Of a stretch of DNA of 64,000 nucleotides, positions 43,679 to 52,968 are shown piece after piece (positions within the stretch are counted from its first letter, which is position 1; the number at the start of each line of letters is the position of its first letter). The notes below the pieces were generated by a model, which was not told the DNA's origin, ran no database searches, and saw nothing but the letters and a program-made list of their open reading frames with translations. Source of the DNA: Dokdonella sp. (GTDB lineage Bacteria; Pseudomonadota; Gammaproteobacteria; Xanthomonadales; Rhodanobacteraceae); assembly GCF_019634815.1 (NCBI RefSeq), contig NZ_JAHCAP010000002.1:124001-188000 (forward strand). Direction: 5' to 3'. The translations under genes and the position numbers were made by a program.

Positions 43679-44341
43679 ATGGCTTTCGACGTTCTTGACG
43701 AACACGAGCAAGGTGAATTGGTCCAGAAGTGGTTGCGCGAGAACGCGATGGCGATCGCAGTCGGCATCGGCCTTGGTCTGGCGCTGATCTTCGGTTGGCA
43801 ACAATGGCAGACGCACAAGGCCACCGCCACGGCCGCCGCTGCCGCGCAATATCAGGCGCTTACCCAGGCAATCCAGGAAAAGAAGACCGAAGACGCGCAA
43901 AAGGTCGCCACTGCGATCCGCAGCGAGTATCCGAAGTCGACCTATGCCGTATTGGCCGCGCTGCAGCAAGCCGATCTGGCGGTGCAGAAGAACGACTTGA
44001 AAGACGCCGCCGAGCAGTTGGCCTGGGCGCGCGAACATGCCAGGACTTCGCCGCTGCAGTGGCTGATCGACCTGCGCCTTGGCCGGGTAAAGCTTGGCTT
44101 GGGTGATGCGGCCGGCGCACTCAAGCTTGCCGAAGGCATCGGCGCCGACAATTACGTGGCGATGGCGGGCGAGCTGCGCGGCGACGCGCTGGTCAAGCTC
44201 GGTCGTGCGGACGAGGCGCGCAAGGCTTATGAGGCGGTACTTGCCGCAGGCGACACACAAGGCGTGGATCACAGCTTGTTGCAGATGAAGCTTGACCATC
44301 TGGGTGCGAGCGCGCCCGCGGCAGGGAAGCCCGCCACATGA
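43679..44341 (+). CDS. yfgM: YfgM-family TPR membrane protein
   Basis: A 220-residue protein with one N-terminal membrane helix (AIAVGIGLGLALIFGWQQW) and TPR-type helices in the periplasm, the YfgM layout. Family markers are the opening MAFDVLDEHEQGELVQKWLRE and the segment EQLAWAREHARTSPLQWLIDLRLG. YfgM works with the periplasmic chaperone PpiD at the translocon. Here it precedes bamB, overlapping it by 4 bases (ATGA), as in other gammaproteobacteria. In E. coli hisS and ispG sit between rodZ and yfgM; both are absent here. Confidence 0.92.
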   Translation: MAFDVLDEHEQGELVQKWLRENAMAIAVGIGLGLALIFGWQQWQTHKATATAAAAAQYQALTQAIQEKKTEDAQKVATAIRSEYPKSTYAVLAALQQADLAVQKNDLKDAAEQLAWAREHARTSPLQWLIDLRLGRVKLGLGDAAGALKLAEGIGADNYVAMAGELRGDALVKLGRADEARKAYEAVLAAGDTQGVDHSLLQMKLDHLGASAPAAGKPAT

Positions 44342-45537
44342 AGCGCGTTACCGTATTCACCCTGGTTGCGCTGAGTCTGGCGCTGGGCGGCTGCAACTGG
44401 ATGAAGACCCTGGGCCGCAAGGACAACGTCGAACCGCCGACTCCGCTGACCGAGTTCGTGCCGAGCGCGCAGGTCGACAAGCTGTGGAGCGAAGGCATTG
44501 GCGATGGCGCCGGCCGCAGCGGTGCGCGTATGGCGCCTGTAGTCGGTGCGGATGGACGCCTGTACGTTGCGGCGGTCGACGGCGTGATCGAAGCCATCGA
44601 TGCCGGCACCGGCCGCACAGTTTGGAGCCGCAAGCTCGGCGATCGCAAGGGCTGGTTGTGGAACCGGGCAGACACGCTGCGCTGGTCCGGCGGCCCCGCG
44701 GTCGACGGCGACCTGCTGGTCGTCGGCGGCCTCGATGGCCAGATAGCCGCTCTGTCGACCCAGGACGGCAGCCCGCGCTGGACGGCGCAGGTCAACTCCG
44801 AAATCATTTCCGCGCCCGCAATCGGCGGCGGCGTGGTGGTGGTGCGCGGCAATGATGGGCGTTTGCATGGCTTCGATGCGGCGACTGGTACGTCGAAGTG
44901 GCTGTTTGACCAGTCGGTGCCGTCATTGAGCCTGCGCGGCAATTCGGCACCGCTGATTCTCAATGGCATCGTCTACGACGGCACCGACAGCGGCCGCGTC
45001 ACTGCGGTGCGCCTCGATGATGGCAACGAGCAGTGGACCCAGTTGCTGGCAACCGGCGAAGGACGTACCGAAGTCGAACGCCTGTCCGATGTCGACGGCA
45101 ACCTCGTCAGCGATGGCTCGACCCTCTATGCGGCAGGCTATCGCGGCCAGATTGCAGCGCTCGCGTTCGACAGCGGTCGGCCGCAGTGGCAGCGCGATCT
45201 GTCGAGCTACGCCGGAGTCGCGGTCGGGGGCGACAGTGTGGTGGCGGTGGATGCCGACGGCAACGTGTGGGCCTTCGACCGCAGCACCGGCGCCAACCTG
45301 TGGAAGCAGGATCAACTCAAGTACCGCTGGTTGAGCGCGCCGGCAATCCAGGGCAGCCTGGTCGTGGTCGGTGACAGCGAAGGCTACGTGCATTGGCTGA
45401 CGCTGGCCGAAGGCAAGTTCGCCGCGCGCGAACGCCTGGGCAAGCAGCCGATCGAGGCGCCACCGGTGGTTTCCGGCGATACCGTTTTCGTCGAGGACAT
45501 CCGCGGCCATTTTGCCGCCTACCGTGCGCGTCAGTGA
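44338..45537 (+). CDS. bamB: Outer-membrane protein assembly factor BamB
   Basis: Lipoprotein subunit of the BAM complex that folds outer-membrane barrels. It begins MKRVTVFTLVALSLALGGCNWMK with a lipobox Cys at about residue 20. The remainder is an eight-bladed beta-propeller of PQQ-like repeats (YVAAVDGVIEAIDAGTGRTV, GDLLVVGGLDGQIAALSTQD and others). The 399 residues are normal. It overlaps yfgM by 4 bases (ATGA) and precedes der; a very stable 45-nt hairpin lies in the gap. Confidence 0.96.
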   Translation: MKRVTVFTLVALSLALGGCNWMKTLGRKDNVEPPTPLTEFVPSAQVDKLWSEGIGDGAGRSGARMAPVVGADGRLYVAAVDGVIEAIDAGTGRTVWSRKLGDRKGWLWNRADTLRWSGGPAVDGDLLVVGGLDGQIAALSTQDGSPRWTAQVNSEIISAPAIGGGVVVVRGNDGRLHGFDAATGTSKWLFDQSVPSLSLRGNSAPLILNGIVYDGTDSGRVTAVRLDDGNEQWTQLLATGEGRTEVERLSDVDGNLVSDGSTLYAAGYRGQIAALAFDSGRPQWQRDLSSYAGVAVGGDSVVAVDADGNVWAFDRSTGANLWKQDQLKYRWLSAPAIQGSLVVVGDSEGYVHWLTLAEGKFAARERLGKQPIEAPPVVSGDTVFVEDIRGHFAAYRARQ

Positions 45538-45546
45538 GCGCGCGGC

Positions 45547-45591
45547 GATGCCGCAAGACCCGGTGCCTTGAAGGCGTCGGGTCGCGGCATC
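45547..45591 (+). other. Long perfect hairpin between bamB and der
   Basis: Starting 10 bases after the bamB stop, GATGCCGC pairs with GCGGCATC (8 bp), a two-base AA bulge follows on the 5' side, then GACCC with GGGTC (5 bp) and GGTGCCT with AGGCGTC (7 bp including two G-U pairs), capped by TGA. That is about 20 base pairs. No T tract follows, so it could be an RNA-processing or transcript-stabilising structure rather than a terminator. Confidence 0.7.
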
Positions 45592-45673
45592 AATATCTGA
45601 CTGAGTCCACGCGGGGCTGGCGTCTCGGGCGCGCGTGGGCGCGATCCGTTTTCCCACCCATCCGGGGCTCCTC

Positions 45674-47077
45674 ATGCTTCCCGTAGTTGCCCTGGTCGGG
45701 CGTCCGAACGTCGGCAAGTCGACCCTGTTCAATGTGCTCACGCGCACGCGCGACGCCCTCGTGCACGACCTTCCCGGCGTGACGCGTGATCGCCATTACG
45801 GCGTGTGTCGCCTGCTGCCCGAGCAAGCCTTCGCCTTGATCGACACCGGTGGCCTCATCGATGACGCCAGCGGTCTCGACGTTCACACTGCGCGACAGGC
45901 GCAGCTGGCGATGGACGAGGCCGATCTGGTGTTGCTGGTCGTTGATGCGCGCGATGGCCTGATGCCGACCGACCGCTCGATCCTTGCCCGCCTGCGCAAG
46001 AGCGGCAAGCCGACCTTGCTGGTGGTCAACAAGACCGATGGGCTCGACGAGCACGGCGCGCTCGCGGAATTCGCCTCACTTGGAATCGCCGGGACCTTCG
46101 GTGTATCAGCGGCGCATGGGCGCGGCATGTTGCCGCTGCTCGATGCGATCGCCACGCACTTGCCCGAGGTCGATCCCGAGTCCCTCGTCGAACAACCGGA
46201 TCAAGGCATCCGTATTGCCATCATCGGTCGCCCCAACGCCGGCAAGTCGACCCTCGTCAATCGCCTGCTCGGCGAAGAGCGCATGATTGCCTCGGAGGTT
46301 CCGGGTACCACGCGCGATGCGATTTCGGTTCCGCTCGAACGCGATGGCAAGCGCTACACCCTGATTGACACTGCGGGCGTGCGGCGTCGTGCGCGCATCG
46401 AAGACGTGCTGGAAAAGTTCAGTGTCATCAAGGCGCTGCAATCGGTCGAGGCCGCGCATGTGACGGTATTCATGCTCGATGCGCGCGAAGGCGTGTCCGA
46501 GCAGGATGCAACCCTGCTTGGACACATTCTCGAATCGGGGCGCGCCCTGGTGATTGCCGTCAACAAATGGGATGGCATGGACAAGTACCAGCGCGAGCAG
46601 TGCGTGGCCTCTCTTTCGCGCAAGCTGGATTTCGTCGTCTGGGCACGCCAGGTGTTCATCTCGGCCCTGCATGGCAGTGGCATCGGTGAACTGATGAAGG
46701 CTATCAACCGTGCCTGGGCCTCGTCCAACCACAAGTTCACGACTTCCGAACTCACGCGCGCGGTCGAGGCAGCAGTCAGCGCCTATCAACCGCCGCTGGT
46801 GCGTGGCCACGCCCCGCGCCTGAAATTCGCTCATCCCGCAGGCACCAATCCTCCGCAGATCGTGATCCACGGCGCACGCACCAAGCACATTGCCGACAGC
46901 TACCGCCGCTATCTGGAAAACTTCTTTCGCAAACGCTATCGGCTTGAAGGCACCCCGATCCGCATCGAGTTCCGCGATGGCGAGAATCCCTATGCGGGCA
47001 AGCGCAACGAGCTCACCGAAGGTCAGCAGCGCCGCCGCACGCGCATGATCCGCAATGCCCGGCGCGGCAAGTCCTGA
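45674..47077 (+). CDS. der: Ribosome assembly GTPase Der
   Basis: Tandem-GTPase that acts in 50S subunit assembly. The 467-residue protein has two GTPase domains: VALVGRPNVGKSTLFN at the N-terminus with DTGGL and NKTDG, and a second one with IIGRPNAGKSTLVNRLLGEE, then DTAGV and NKWDG. A KH-like domain ends the protein (QIVIHGARTKHIADSYRRYL). The start MLPVVALVGRPN is preferred over an ATG at 45635, whose extra 13 residues are not family-like. It is the last member of the yfgM-bamB-der row. Confidence 0.97.
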   Translation: MLPVVALVGRPNVGKSTLFNVLTRTRDALVHDLPGVTRDRHYGVCRLLPEQAFALIDTGGLIDDASGLDVHTARQAQLAMDEADLVLLVVDARDGLMPTDRSILARLRKSGKPTLLVVNKTDGLDEHGALAEFASLGIAGTFGVSAAHGRGMLPLLDAIATHLPEVDPESLVEQPDQGIRIAIIGRPNAGKSTLVNRLLGEERMIASEVPGTTRDAISVPLERDGKRYTLIDTAGVRRRARIEDVLEKFSVIKALQSVEAAHVTVFMLDAREGVSEQDATLLGHILESGRALVIAVNKWDGMDKYQREQCVASLSRKLDFVVWARQVFISALHGSGIGELMKAINRAWASSNHKFTTSELTRAVEAAVSAYQPPLVRGHAPRLKFAHPAGTNPPQIVIHGARTKHIADSYRRYLENFFRKRYRLEGTPIRIEFRDGENPYAGKRNELTEGQQRRRTRMIRNARRGKS

Positions 47078-47172
47078 AGCCGATGAGTGAAGGAACCGCA
47101 ACGGGCCGGAATCGCGCTTGATTTCGATGCTCGCCGCGCGCAGCGTGTCGCTGGCCGCAAGTGGAGTGGTCG

Positions 47173-48297
47173 ATGTCTGATCGCGATCTCGAATTGGAAC
47201 CTCTGGAAGCATTGCGCCGCCAGCGCGCGGGCGCCTTGCTGATCGACGTGCGCGAGGCGGGTGAACGGGCCGCGGGTTTCGCCGCGGGTTCGCTGCACCT
47301 GCCGCTCGGGCAGGTCGCGCAGGGCATCGCCGCGCTCGCCGCACCCGAGCGGGAGCTCCTCATCCTTTGCGCGGCCGGACAGCGCTCGCTCGAAGCCGCG
47401 CGCATCCTGCGCGGGCTGGGCTATCGACGCTGCCATTCGGTCTGTGGTGGCCTTGCACGCTGGCAGACCGAGGGCAGGCCGTTGGCGAAAGGCGAGCTCG
47501 ATGCCGACGCTGCCGAGCGCTATTCGCGGCATCTGCTCTTGCCTGAGGTCGGATTGGAAGGTCAGCGTCGCCTGTCGCACGCGCGCATCGCCTTGGTCGG
47601 TGCGGGCGGACTGGGCGCGCCGGCTGCGCTGTATCTCGCCGCGGCGGGTGTCGGGAATCTGACGCTCATTGATGACGACCGGGTCGAGCGCTCGAACCTG
47701 CAGCGCCAGATCATCCACGCCGATGCGCGCGTGGGCATGCCCAAGGTCGTTTCCGCGCGCATCGCGCTCGTCGCGCTCAACCCTGCCGTGCAGGTGGCCG
47801 TGCACGAAAAGCGCCTGTGCGCAGCCAACGTCGAAGACCTGCTGGGTGGCCATGACGTGGTGATCGACGGCGCCGACAATTTCGCCACGCGTTACCTGCT
47901 CGATGCGGCCTGCCGGCGCCTGCGCATTCCGCTGGTGCATGGCGCGGTGCATCGCTTCAACGGGCAGGTCAGCGTGTTCGATGCGCGGCGTGCCGATTCG
48001 CCCTGCTATCGCTGCCTGTTTCCCTGGCCGCCGGCTGCTGATGAAGTGCCCAACTGCAGCGAGGCCGGCGTGCTCGGCGTGCTGCCGGGCACGATCGGGA
48101 TGCTGCAGGCGACCGAGGCGCTCAAGCTCGTGCTCGGGATCGGCGAGGTTCTGGTCGGTCGCCTGCTCAACTACGACGCGCTCGCAGCACGCACTCACGA
48201 ATTGCGGGTGTCGCGCGATCCCCGCTGTCCAGGCTGCGGCCAGCATGCCGTGTTCGGCGGCTACGAGGATCTGGTGCACGCCTGCGCCTCCACCTGA
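47173..48297 (+). CDS. Rhodanese-MoeB/ThiF-type adenylyltransferase fusion
   Basis: A 374-residue two-domain protein. Residues 1-100 are a rhodanese-like sulfurtransferase with the active Cys in LILCAAGQRSLEAARIL (about residue 60). From about 120 it is an E1-like adenylyltransferase: VGAGGLGAPAALYLAAAGVG and DDDRVERSNLQRQII, the zinc-binding CxxC pairs (CYRCLFPWPP and CPGCGQH), and the catalytic Cys region PNCSEAGVLG. It activates a small sulfur-carrier protein such as MoaD or ThiS by adenylation, and the rhodanese half could supply sulfur. The start has GGAG 6 bases upstream. Rhodanese at the N-terminus is the Xanthomonas-type MoeB layout, from memory. Confidence 0.92.
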   Translation: MSDRDLELEPLEALRRQRAGALLIDVREAGERAAGFAAGSLHLPLGQVAQGIAALAAPERELLILCAAGQRSLEAARILRGLGYRRCHSVCGGLARWQTEGRPLAKGELDADAAERYSRHLLLPEVGLEGQRRLSHARIALVGAGGLGAPAALYLAAAGVGNLTLIDDDRVERSNLQRQIIHADARVGMPKVVSARIALVALNPAVQVAVHEKRLCAANVEDLLGGHDVVIDGADNFATRYLLDAACRRLRIPLVHGAVHRFNGQVSVFDARRADSPCYRCLFPWPPAADEVPNCSEAGVLGVLPGTIGMLQATEALKLVLGIGEVLVGRLLNYDALAARTHELRVSRDPRCPGCGQHAVFGGYEDLVHACAST

Positions 48298-48339
48298 GCT
48301 TCGACGCGCGCCAGGACAGGGGAATCCATCGCTTCGGGT

Positions 48340-48368
48340 TTGAGCCGCATCGCGCGGGCATGGATAAT
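48340..48368 (+). promoter_or_regulatory. folD promoter
   Basis: TTGAGC (48340-48345) and GATAAT (48363-48368) are separated by exactly 17 bp and lie 23 bases before the folD ATG. Near-consensus. Confidence 0.7.
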
Positions 48369-48391
48369 GCGATCTTTTCAGCGGATGGACG

Positions 48392-49246
48392 ATGCACGCA
48401 CGCCTGCTCGATGGTCGCCAAATTGCCGAGAGCGTGCTCGCGGGGGTGGCTGCGCGCGTGCGCGCGCGCAACGCCGCAGGACTGCCGCCGCCCGGTCTGG
48501 CCGTGGTGATGGTGGGCAGTGACCCGGCTTCGGCGGTCTACGTGCGTAACAAGCGCCGCGCCTGCAAGCAGGTCGGCTTTCGGTCGTTTGATTTCGATTT
48601 GCCGGCGAAGACGCCGCAGGCCGAGCTGGTGGCCTTGATTGACCGTCTAAACGCCGACCCGGCGGTGCACGGGATCCTGCTGCAATTGCCACTGCCGCCG
48701 GGCATCGAGGCAACCGCACTGATCGATCGCATCGACGTGCACAAGGATGTCGATGGCTTCCAGGCCGCCAATGTCGGCCGTCTCGCGCTGCGTCAGCGCG
48801 GCTTGCGCCCGTGCACGCCCAAGGGCGTGATGACTTTGCTCGCGCATACCGATCAGCCGGTGCGCGGCCGCAAGGCGGTGGTGCTCGGCGTGTCCAACCA
48901 CGTCGGCCGGCCGCTGATTCTCGAACTGCTGCTCGCGGGCTGCACCACCACCGGTTGCCACAAGTTCACCGCCGATCTGGAGAATGAGGTGCGCGCGGCA
49001 GATATCGTGGTGGTTGCGGTGGGTCGACCCGGTATCGTCAAGGGCGCGTGGATCAAGCCGGGTGCGGTCGTCATCGACGTCGGCATCAACCGACTCGACG
49101 ATGGACGGCTGGTCGGTGATGTGGAGTTCGAATCAGCGGCCGAGCGCGCCTCGTGGATCACGCCGGTGCCCGGTGGTGTCGGGCCGATGACGGTGGCGAC
49201 GCTGATCGAAAACACATTGGAAGCGGCCGAGGATTTCCATGGCTGA
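48392..49246 (+). CDS. folD: Methylenetetrahydrofolate dehydrogenase/cyclohydrolase
   Basis: Bifunctional folate enzyme that makes 10-formyl-THF via methenyl-THF. The 284-residue protein has the catalytic Lys region [20 protein letters not shown], then [19 protein letters not shown] and the nucleotide-binding [17 protein letters not shown]. The closing motif is [15 protein letters not shown] good promoter lies just upstream. It overlaps the TatT gene start by 8 bases at its end. Confidence 0.97.
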   Translation: MHARLLDGRQIAESVLAGVAARVRARNAAGLPPPGLAVVMVGSDPASAVYVRNKRRACKQVGFRSFDFDLPAKTPQAELVALIDRLNADPAVHGILLQLPLPPGIEATALIDRIDVHKDVDGFQAANVGRLALRQRGLRPCTPKGVMTLLAHTDQPVRGRKAVVLGVSNHVGRPLILELLLAGCTTTGCHKFTADLENEVRAADIVVVAVGRPGIVKGAWIKPGAVVIDVGINRLDDGRLVGDVEFESAAERASWITPVPGGVGPMTVATLIENTLEAAEDFHG

Positions 49247-50117
49247 GCGGGTGATGCACAAGCTCAAGATGACACGTTGGCTGCTCGCGGCGCTCGCGTT
49301 CGTGCTGCTCGCCGGCTGCGCGAGCATCGCCAACAAGGCGAGCCAACGCCTGTCCGACAGTCTCAGCGCCGGGATTCTCGAGCAGGACGACATCGCCACT
49401 GCGCGTGACGGGATTCCGGCCTGGCTGCTGCTCGTCGACGGCATGATTCACAGCGATCCGAAAAACGTCGGCTTGCTGCTGGCTGGCAGCAAGCTCTACG
49501 GCGCCTATGCCGGCGGTTTCGTCGATGACGCGGCGCGCGCCAAGCGCCTGTCGGCGCGAAGTTTCGACTATGCGCGGCGCGCCTTGTGCGTGCGGCGCGC
49601 GGATCTGTGCGCGAAACTGGAGGCGCCATTCGAAACCTTCGAGTCCGAAGTCACCCAATTGCGCGTTGCCGATGTACCGGTCGTCTATGCCCTGGCTGCG
49701 GCCTGGGCGGGTCGCATCCAGGCCAACAGCGAAGACTGGAAGGCCATCGCCGACATTCCGCGGGTGCAGGCCCTGCTCGATCGGGTGGTCGCGCTGCAGC
49801 CGGATTTCGCCGACGGCGAGCCCTACATGTATCTGGGCGTGCTCGCGACCTTGCGGCCGGCATCCCTGGGCGGCAAGCCCGAGCAGGGCAAGGCCGATTT
49901 CGACAAGGCGCTCGCGCTGTCGGGCGGCAAGAACCAGATGGTGCGCGTGCTTTATGCCCAGCACTACGCGCGACTCGTATTCGATCAGGCGCTGCACGAT
50001 CGCCTGTTGGGTGAAGTGCTCGCGGCCGATCCGCACGCGGACAAACTCACCCTGATCAACGTGCTGGCACAGGTGCGTGCGCGCAAATTGCTCGCTTCGG
50101 GCAAGGATTATTTCTGA
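49239..50117 (+). CDS. tatT: TRAP transporter-associated lipoprotein TatT
   Basis: A 292-residue lipoprotein (lipobox [15 protein letters not shown]; Cys about residue 27) of the TatT family, first described from Treponema pallidum, where it forms a helical-repeat scaffold that contacts the TRAP binding protein. The mature region has TPR-like helices and the segment [18 protein letters not shown]. It heads the operon with the binding protein and the two membrane subunits. Its start overlaps folD by 8 bases with GAGGAT 6 bases upstream; an ATG at 49254 is an alternative. TatT-TatP pairs (TPATs) have been proposed to handle hydrophobic ligands. Confidence 0.9.
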   Translation: MAERVMHKLKMTRWLLAALAFVLLAGCASIANKASQRLSDSLSAGILEQDDIATARDGIPAWLLLVDGMIHSDPKNVGLLLAGSKLYGAYAGGFVDDAARAKRLSARSFDYARRALCVRRADLCAKLEAPFETFESEVTQLRVADVPVVYALAAAWAGRIQANSEDWKAIADIPRVQALLDRVVALQPDFADGEPYMYLGVLATLRPASLGGKPEQGKADFDKALALSGGKNQMVRVLYAQHYARLVFDQALHDRLLGEVLAADPHADKLTLINVLAQVRARKLLASGKDYF

Positions 50118-50173
50118 GTGTCTCGCATCATTCTCACAGTGATGGGCCGCACGGCCCGACCGGAGTCAAGACG

Positions 50174-51172
50174 ATGAAGCTGTACCAGACCCTGCTTGCC
50201 TGCGCGCTCGCTTGCTGCGCCACGCTCACCGATGCCGCCACGCTCAAGATCGCCACGATCGCGCCCGATGGCACCGCGTGGATGCGCGAGATGCGTGCGG
50301 CGGGTGATGCGGTCAAGAGCGCAACCGAGGGGCGCGTCGAGATCAAGTTCTATCCCGGTGGCGTGATGGGCGACGATGCCACGGTGCTGCGCAAGATGAA
50401 GATCGGCCAGCTCCAGGGTGGCGCCTTCACCGGTGGCGAGGCCTCGATCCTCACCAAGGATGCGCAGGTCTACAGCTTGCCGTTCGCATTCCGCAATTTC
50501 AACGAGATCGCCAAGGCGCGCACCAGGCTCGACCCGTTGCTCAAGCAGTCCTTCGCCAAGGCCGGCTATGAACTGCTCGGCATCAGCGGCGGCGGCTTTG
50601 CCTACCTGATGAGCACGCGGCCGATCAAGTCACGCGACGATCTCAAGTCGGCCAAGGTGTGGGTGCCGCAAGGCGACAAGGTCGCCGAAATGTCGTTCTC
50701 CGCGGCCGGGGTTTCGCCGATTCCGCTGCCGCTTGCCGATGTCTACACCAGTTTGCAGACCGGACTCATCGATACCGCCGCCAACACGCTCTCGGGCGCA
50801 CTGGCCTTCCAGTGGCACACCAGGATCAAGCACATCGTCGATCTGCCGCTCAGTTATGTGGTCGGCATCGTGGTGGTCGACAAGAAGCCCTTCGACGCGC
50901 TCTCGGAGGCCGATCGCAAGGCGGTCGAGTCTGCCTTCGCGGCGAGCTTTGCGCGCCTCGAGGACATCAATCGCAAGGACAACGACTCCGCGCGCGAGGC
51001 ACTCAAGGCACAGGGTATTTCGATCGATCCGCCCAGCGAGGCCGACCGCAAGAACTGGGAAGGACTGGGCGCCGAGGTCTACCAGAAGGCGCTCAAGAGT
51101 GAACTTTCGCCCGAGATGGGCCAGGCGCTCGGTGAAGTGCTCGCGACCCTGCATGGCAGCGCCGCCAAGTGA
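50174..51172 (+). CDS. TRAP transporter periplasmic substrate-binding protein (TatP/DctP family)
   Basis: A 332-residue exported binding protein. It begins MKLYQTLLACALACCATLTDA, a signal peptide. The DctP fold is plain: LKIATIAPDGTAWMREM, VEIKFYPGGVMGDDATVL, PLPLADVYTSLQTGLIDTAANT. In most DctP proteins a conserved Arg sits in an L/I-R-V-P segment and binds the substrate carboxylate; here the equivalent KVWVPQG reads Trp in that place (about residue 167). That fits a TatP-type protein with a non-carboxylate or hydrophobic ligand. A hairpin GGGCC-GCAC-GGCCC (50144-50157) and a GGAG precede the ATG. Confidence 0.92.
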   Translation: MKLYQTLLACALACCATLTDAATLKIATIAPDGTAWMREMRAAGDAVKSATEGRVEIKFYPGGVMGDDATVLRKMKIGQLQGGAFTGGEASILTKDAQVYSLPFAFRNFNEIAKARTRLDPLLKQSFAKAGYELLGISGGGFAYLMSTRPIKSRDDLKSAKVWVPQGDKVAEMSFSAAGVSPIPLPLADVYTSLQTGLIDTAANTLSGALAFQWHTRIKHIVDLPLSYVVGIVVVDKKPFDALSEADRKAVESAFAASFARLEDINRKDNDSAREALKAQGISIDPPSEADRKNWEGLGAEVYQKALKSELSPEMGQALGEVLATLHGSAAK

Positions 51173-51675
51173 GCGTATTGCCGGCTGCCTTGCTGCGCTG
51201 GATCGACCGCATCGAGACCGGACTGATTGCGCTGCTGGTGTTGGCGATGGTGGTGCTGGCCGGTGCCCAGATCGTGTTGCGCAATTTTTTCGACACGGGT
51301 CTGGAATGGGCCGATCCGCTGTTGCGCGCGATGGTGCTGTGGGCGGCGATGCTCGGCGCGCTTGCCGCGGCACGCGATGACAAGCACATCGGCATCGACA
51401 TCCTCGCTCATTTCGTCCACGGCAAGCCGCGGCGCGTGATCAAGGCGATCACCTTGCTGTTCGCCGCCGCGCTGTCGGCGGCGATGGCCTGGTACGGCTA
51501 TGGCCTGGTCATGCTCGACTACGGCGGCCATGCGAAGATCGCGGGGATACCGACCTGGCTGGTCGAAGCAATCATTCCGCTCGGCTTTGGCCTGCTGGCG
51601 CTGCGCCTGTGCGTGCATGCCTTCCTGCCGCCACGCAATGAACAGATGCCGGTATTGGCGCCGGAGCTGCCGTGA
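51169..51675 (+). CDS. TRAP transporter small permease (DctQ)
   Basis: The small membrane subunit of the TRAP transporter, 168 residues with four helices: TGLIALLVLAMVVLAGAQIV, DPLLRAMVLWAAMLGAL, ITLLFAAALSAAMAWYGYG, and AIIPLGFGLLALRLCVHAFL. FDTGLEWADPLLRAMVLWAA is the DctQ signature area. Start is GTG at 51169, in a GTGA overlap with the binding-protein gene; its own stop overlaps the next GTG the same way, so the three transporter genes are translationally coupled. Confidence 0.93.
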   Translation: MSVLPAALLRWIDRIETGLIALLVLAMVVLAGAQIVLRNFFDTGLEWADPLLRAMVLWAAMLGALAAARDDKHIGIDILAHFVHGKPRRVIKAITLLFAAALSAAMAWYGYGLVMLDYGGHAKIAGIPTWLVEAIIPLGFGLLALRLCVHAFLPPRNEQMPVLAPELP

Positions 51676-52952
51676 TCGTTCTGGCCATCATCGCCTTGCT
51701 GCTGCTGGCGGCGCTCGGTGCGCCGCTGTACGCGATCATCGGTGCCGTCGCGCTGCTGGGTTTCCACCTTGCAGGACAAGATGGCATCGCGGTTGCGGTC
51801 GAGTTCTATCGGCTCGCCGACATGCCCGCGCTGATCGCGATTCCGCTGTTCACGCTGGCCGGGTACCTGCTCGCCGAAAGCCGCGCGCCGCAGCGCCTCG
51901 TGCGTCTGACCAATGCACTGCTCGGCTGGTTGCCCGGTGGCCTTGCCGTGGTCGCGGTGCTGGCCTGCGCGATGTTTACCGCCTTCACCGGCGCCACCGG
52001 CGTCACCATCGTCGCACTCGGCGCGGTGCTCTATCCGGCCTTGCTGCAGCAGAAATACGGCGAGCGCTTCTCTCTGGGTCTGCTCACCTCGGCTGGCAGT
52101 CTCGGCCTGATCCTCGTGCCGTCGATGCCGTTGATCCTGTACGGCGTGGTGGCGCAGCAATTCCACACCACGCCACCGGTGACGATCGATGATTTGTTCC
52201 TCGCCGGGCTGTTGCCGTGCGCGCTGATGGTGGTGATGCTGTCGGTCTACAGCATCTGGCATGCACGGCGGGTCGGCGTGGCGCGCGAGAAGACCACCGC
52301 GCCGGAGTTGCGCGCGGCCTTGCGCGATGCCTTGTGGGACCTGCCGCTGCCGTTCGTGATACTCGGCGGTATCTACTCGGGCAAGCTCGCCGCTTCCGAA
52401 GCCGCTGCCGCAACCGCGCTGTACGTGTTCATCGTCACCGTGCTGATCCGCCGCGAGATCCCGTGGCGCAAGCTGCCACACGTTGCACGCGAGGCGATGC
52501 TGCTGGTCGGCGCCTTGCTGTTGATTCTCGGCTTCTCGCTCGCACTCACCAATTGGTTGATCGATGCCGAAGTGCCCGAGAAGCTGTTCACGGCAATCCA
52601 GTCACACATCAGCAGCCGCGGCGCCTTCCTGCTTATTCTCAACCTGTTCCTGCTGGTGTTCGGAATGCTGCTTGAAGGCTTCCCGGCGATCATCCTGCTG
52701 GTGCCGCTGGTGCTGCCGGTGGCGCTGCGCTACGGCATCGATCCGGTGCATCTGGGGATTCTCTTTCTCGCCAATCTGCAGCTTGGCATCTTCCTGCCGC
52801 CGGTGGGCATGAATCTGTTCATCGCCAGCATGCGTTTCGGCAAACCGGTGCTCACTCTGGTGCGGGCCGGCGTACCGTTCTTCCTGATCCTGTTGATCGC
52901 GGTGCTGATCATCACCTATTGGCCGGCCTTGTCCCTTGCCTTGATTCGCTGA
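51672..52952 (+). CDS. TRAP transporter large permease (DctM)
   Basis: The large membrane subunit (426 residues, about 12 helices) that forms the sodium- or proton-driven channel. The ion-transporter fold is typified by GAPLYAIIGAVALLG, FTAFTGATGVTIVALGAVLYP and LFLANLQLGIFLPPVGMNLF, which are DctM signatures. The start is GTG at 51672 and overlaps the DctQ stop in GTGA. It ends 16 bases from the convergent efflux gene. Together with the previous three genes it forms one complete TPAT-type transporter. Confidence 0.95.
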   Translation: MIVLAIIALLLLAALGAPLYAIIGAVALLGFHLAGQDGIAVAVEFYRLADMPALIAIPLFTLAGYLLAESRAPQRLVRLTNALLGWLPGGLAVVAVLACAMFTAFTGATGVTIVALGAVLYPALLQQKYGERFSLGLLTSAGSLGLILVPSMPLILYGVVAQQFHTTPPVTIDDLFLAGLLPCALMVVMLSVYSIWHARRVGVAREKTTAPELRAALRDALWDLPLPFVILGGIYSGKLAASEAAAATALYVFIVTVLIRREIPWRKLPHVAREAMLLVGALLLILGFSLALTNWLIDAEVPEKLFTAIQSHISSRGAFLLILNLFLLVFGMLLEGFPAIILLVPLVLPVALRYGIDPVHLGILFLANLQLGIFLPPVGMNLFIASMRFGKPVLTLVRAGVPFFLILLIAVLIITYWPALSLALIR

Positions 52953-52968
52953 GGACGCCGGTCCGCGA

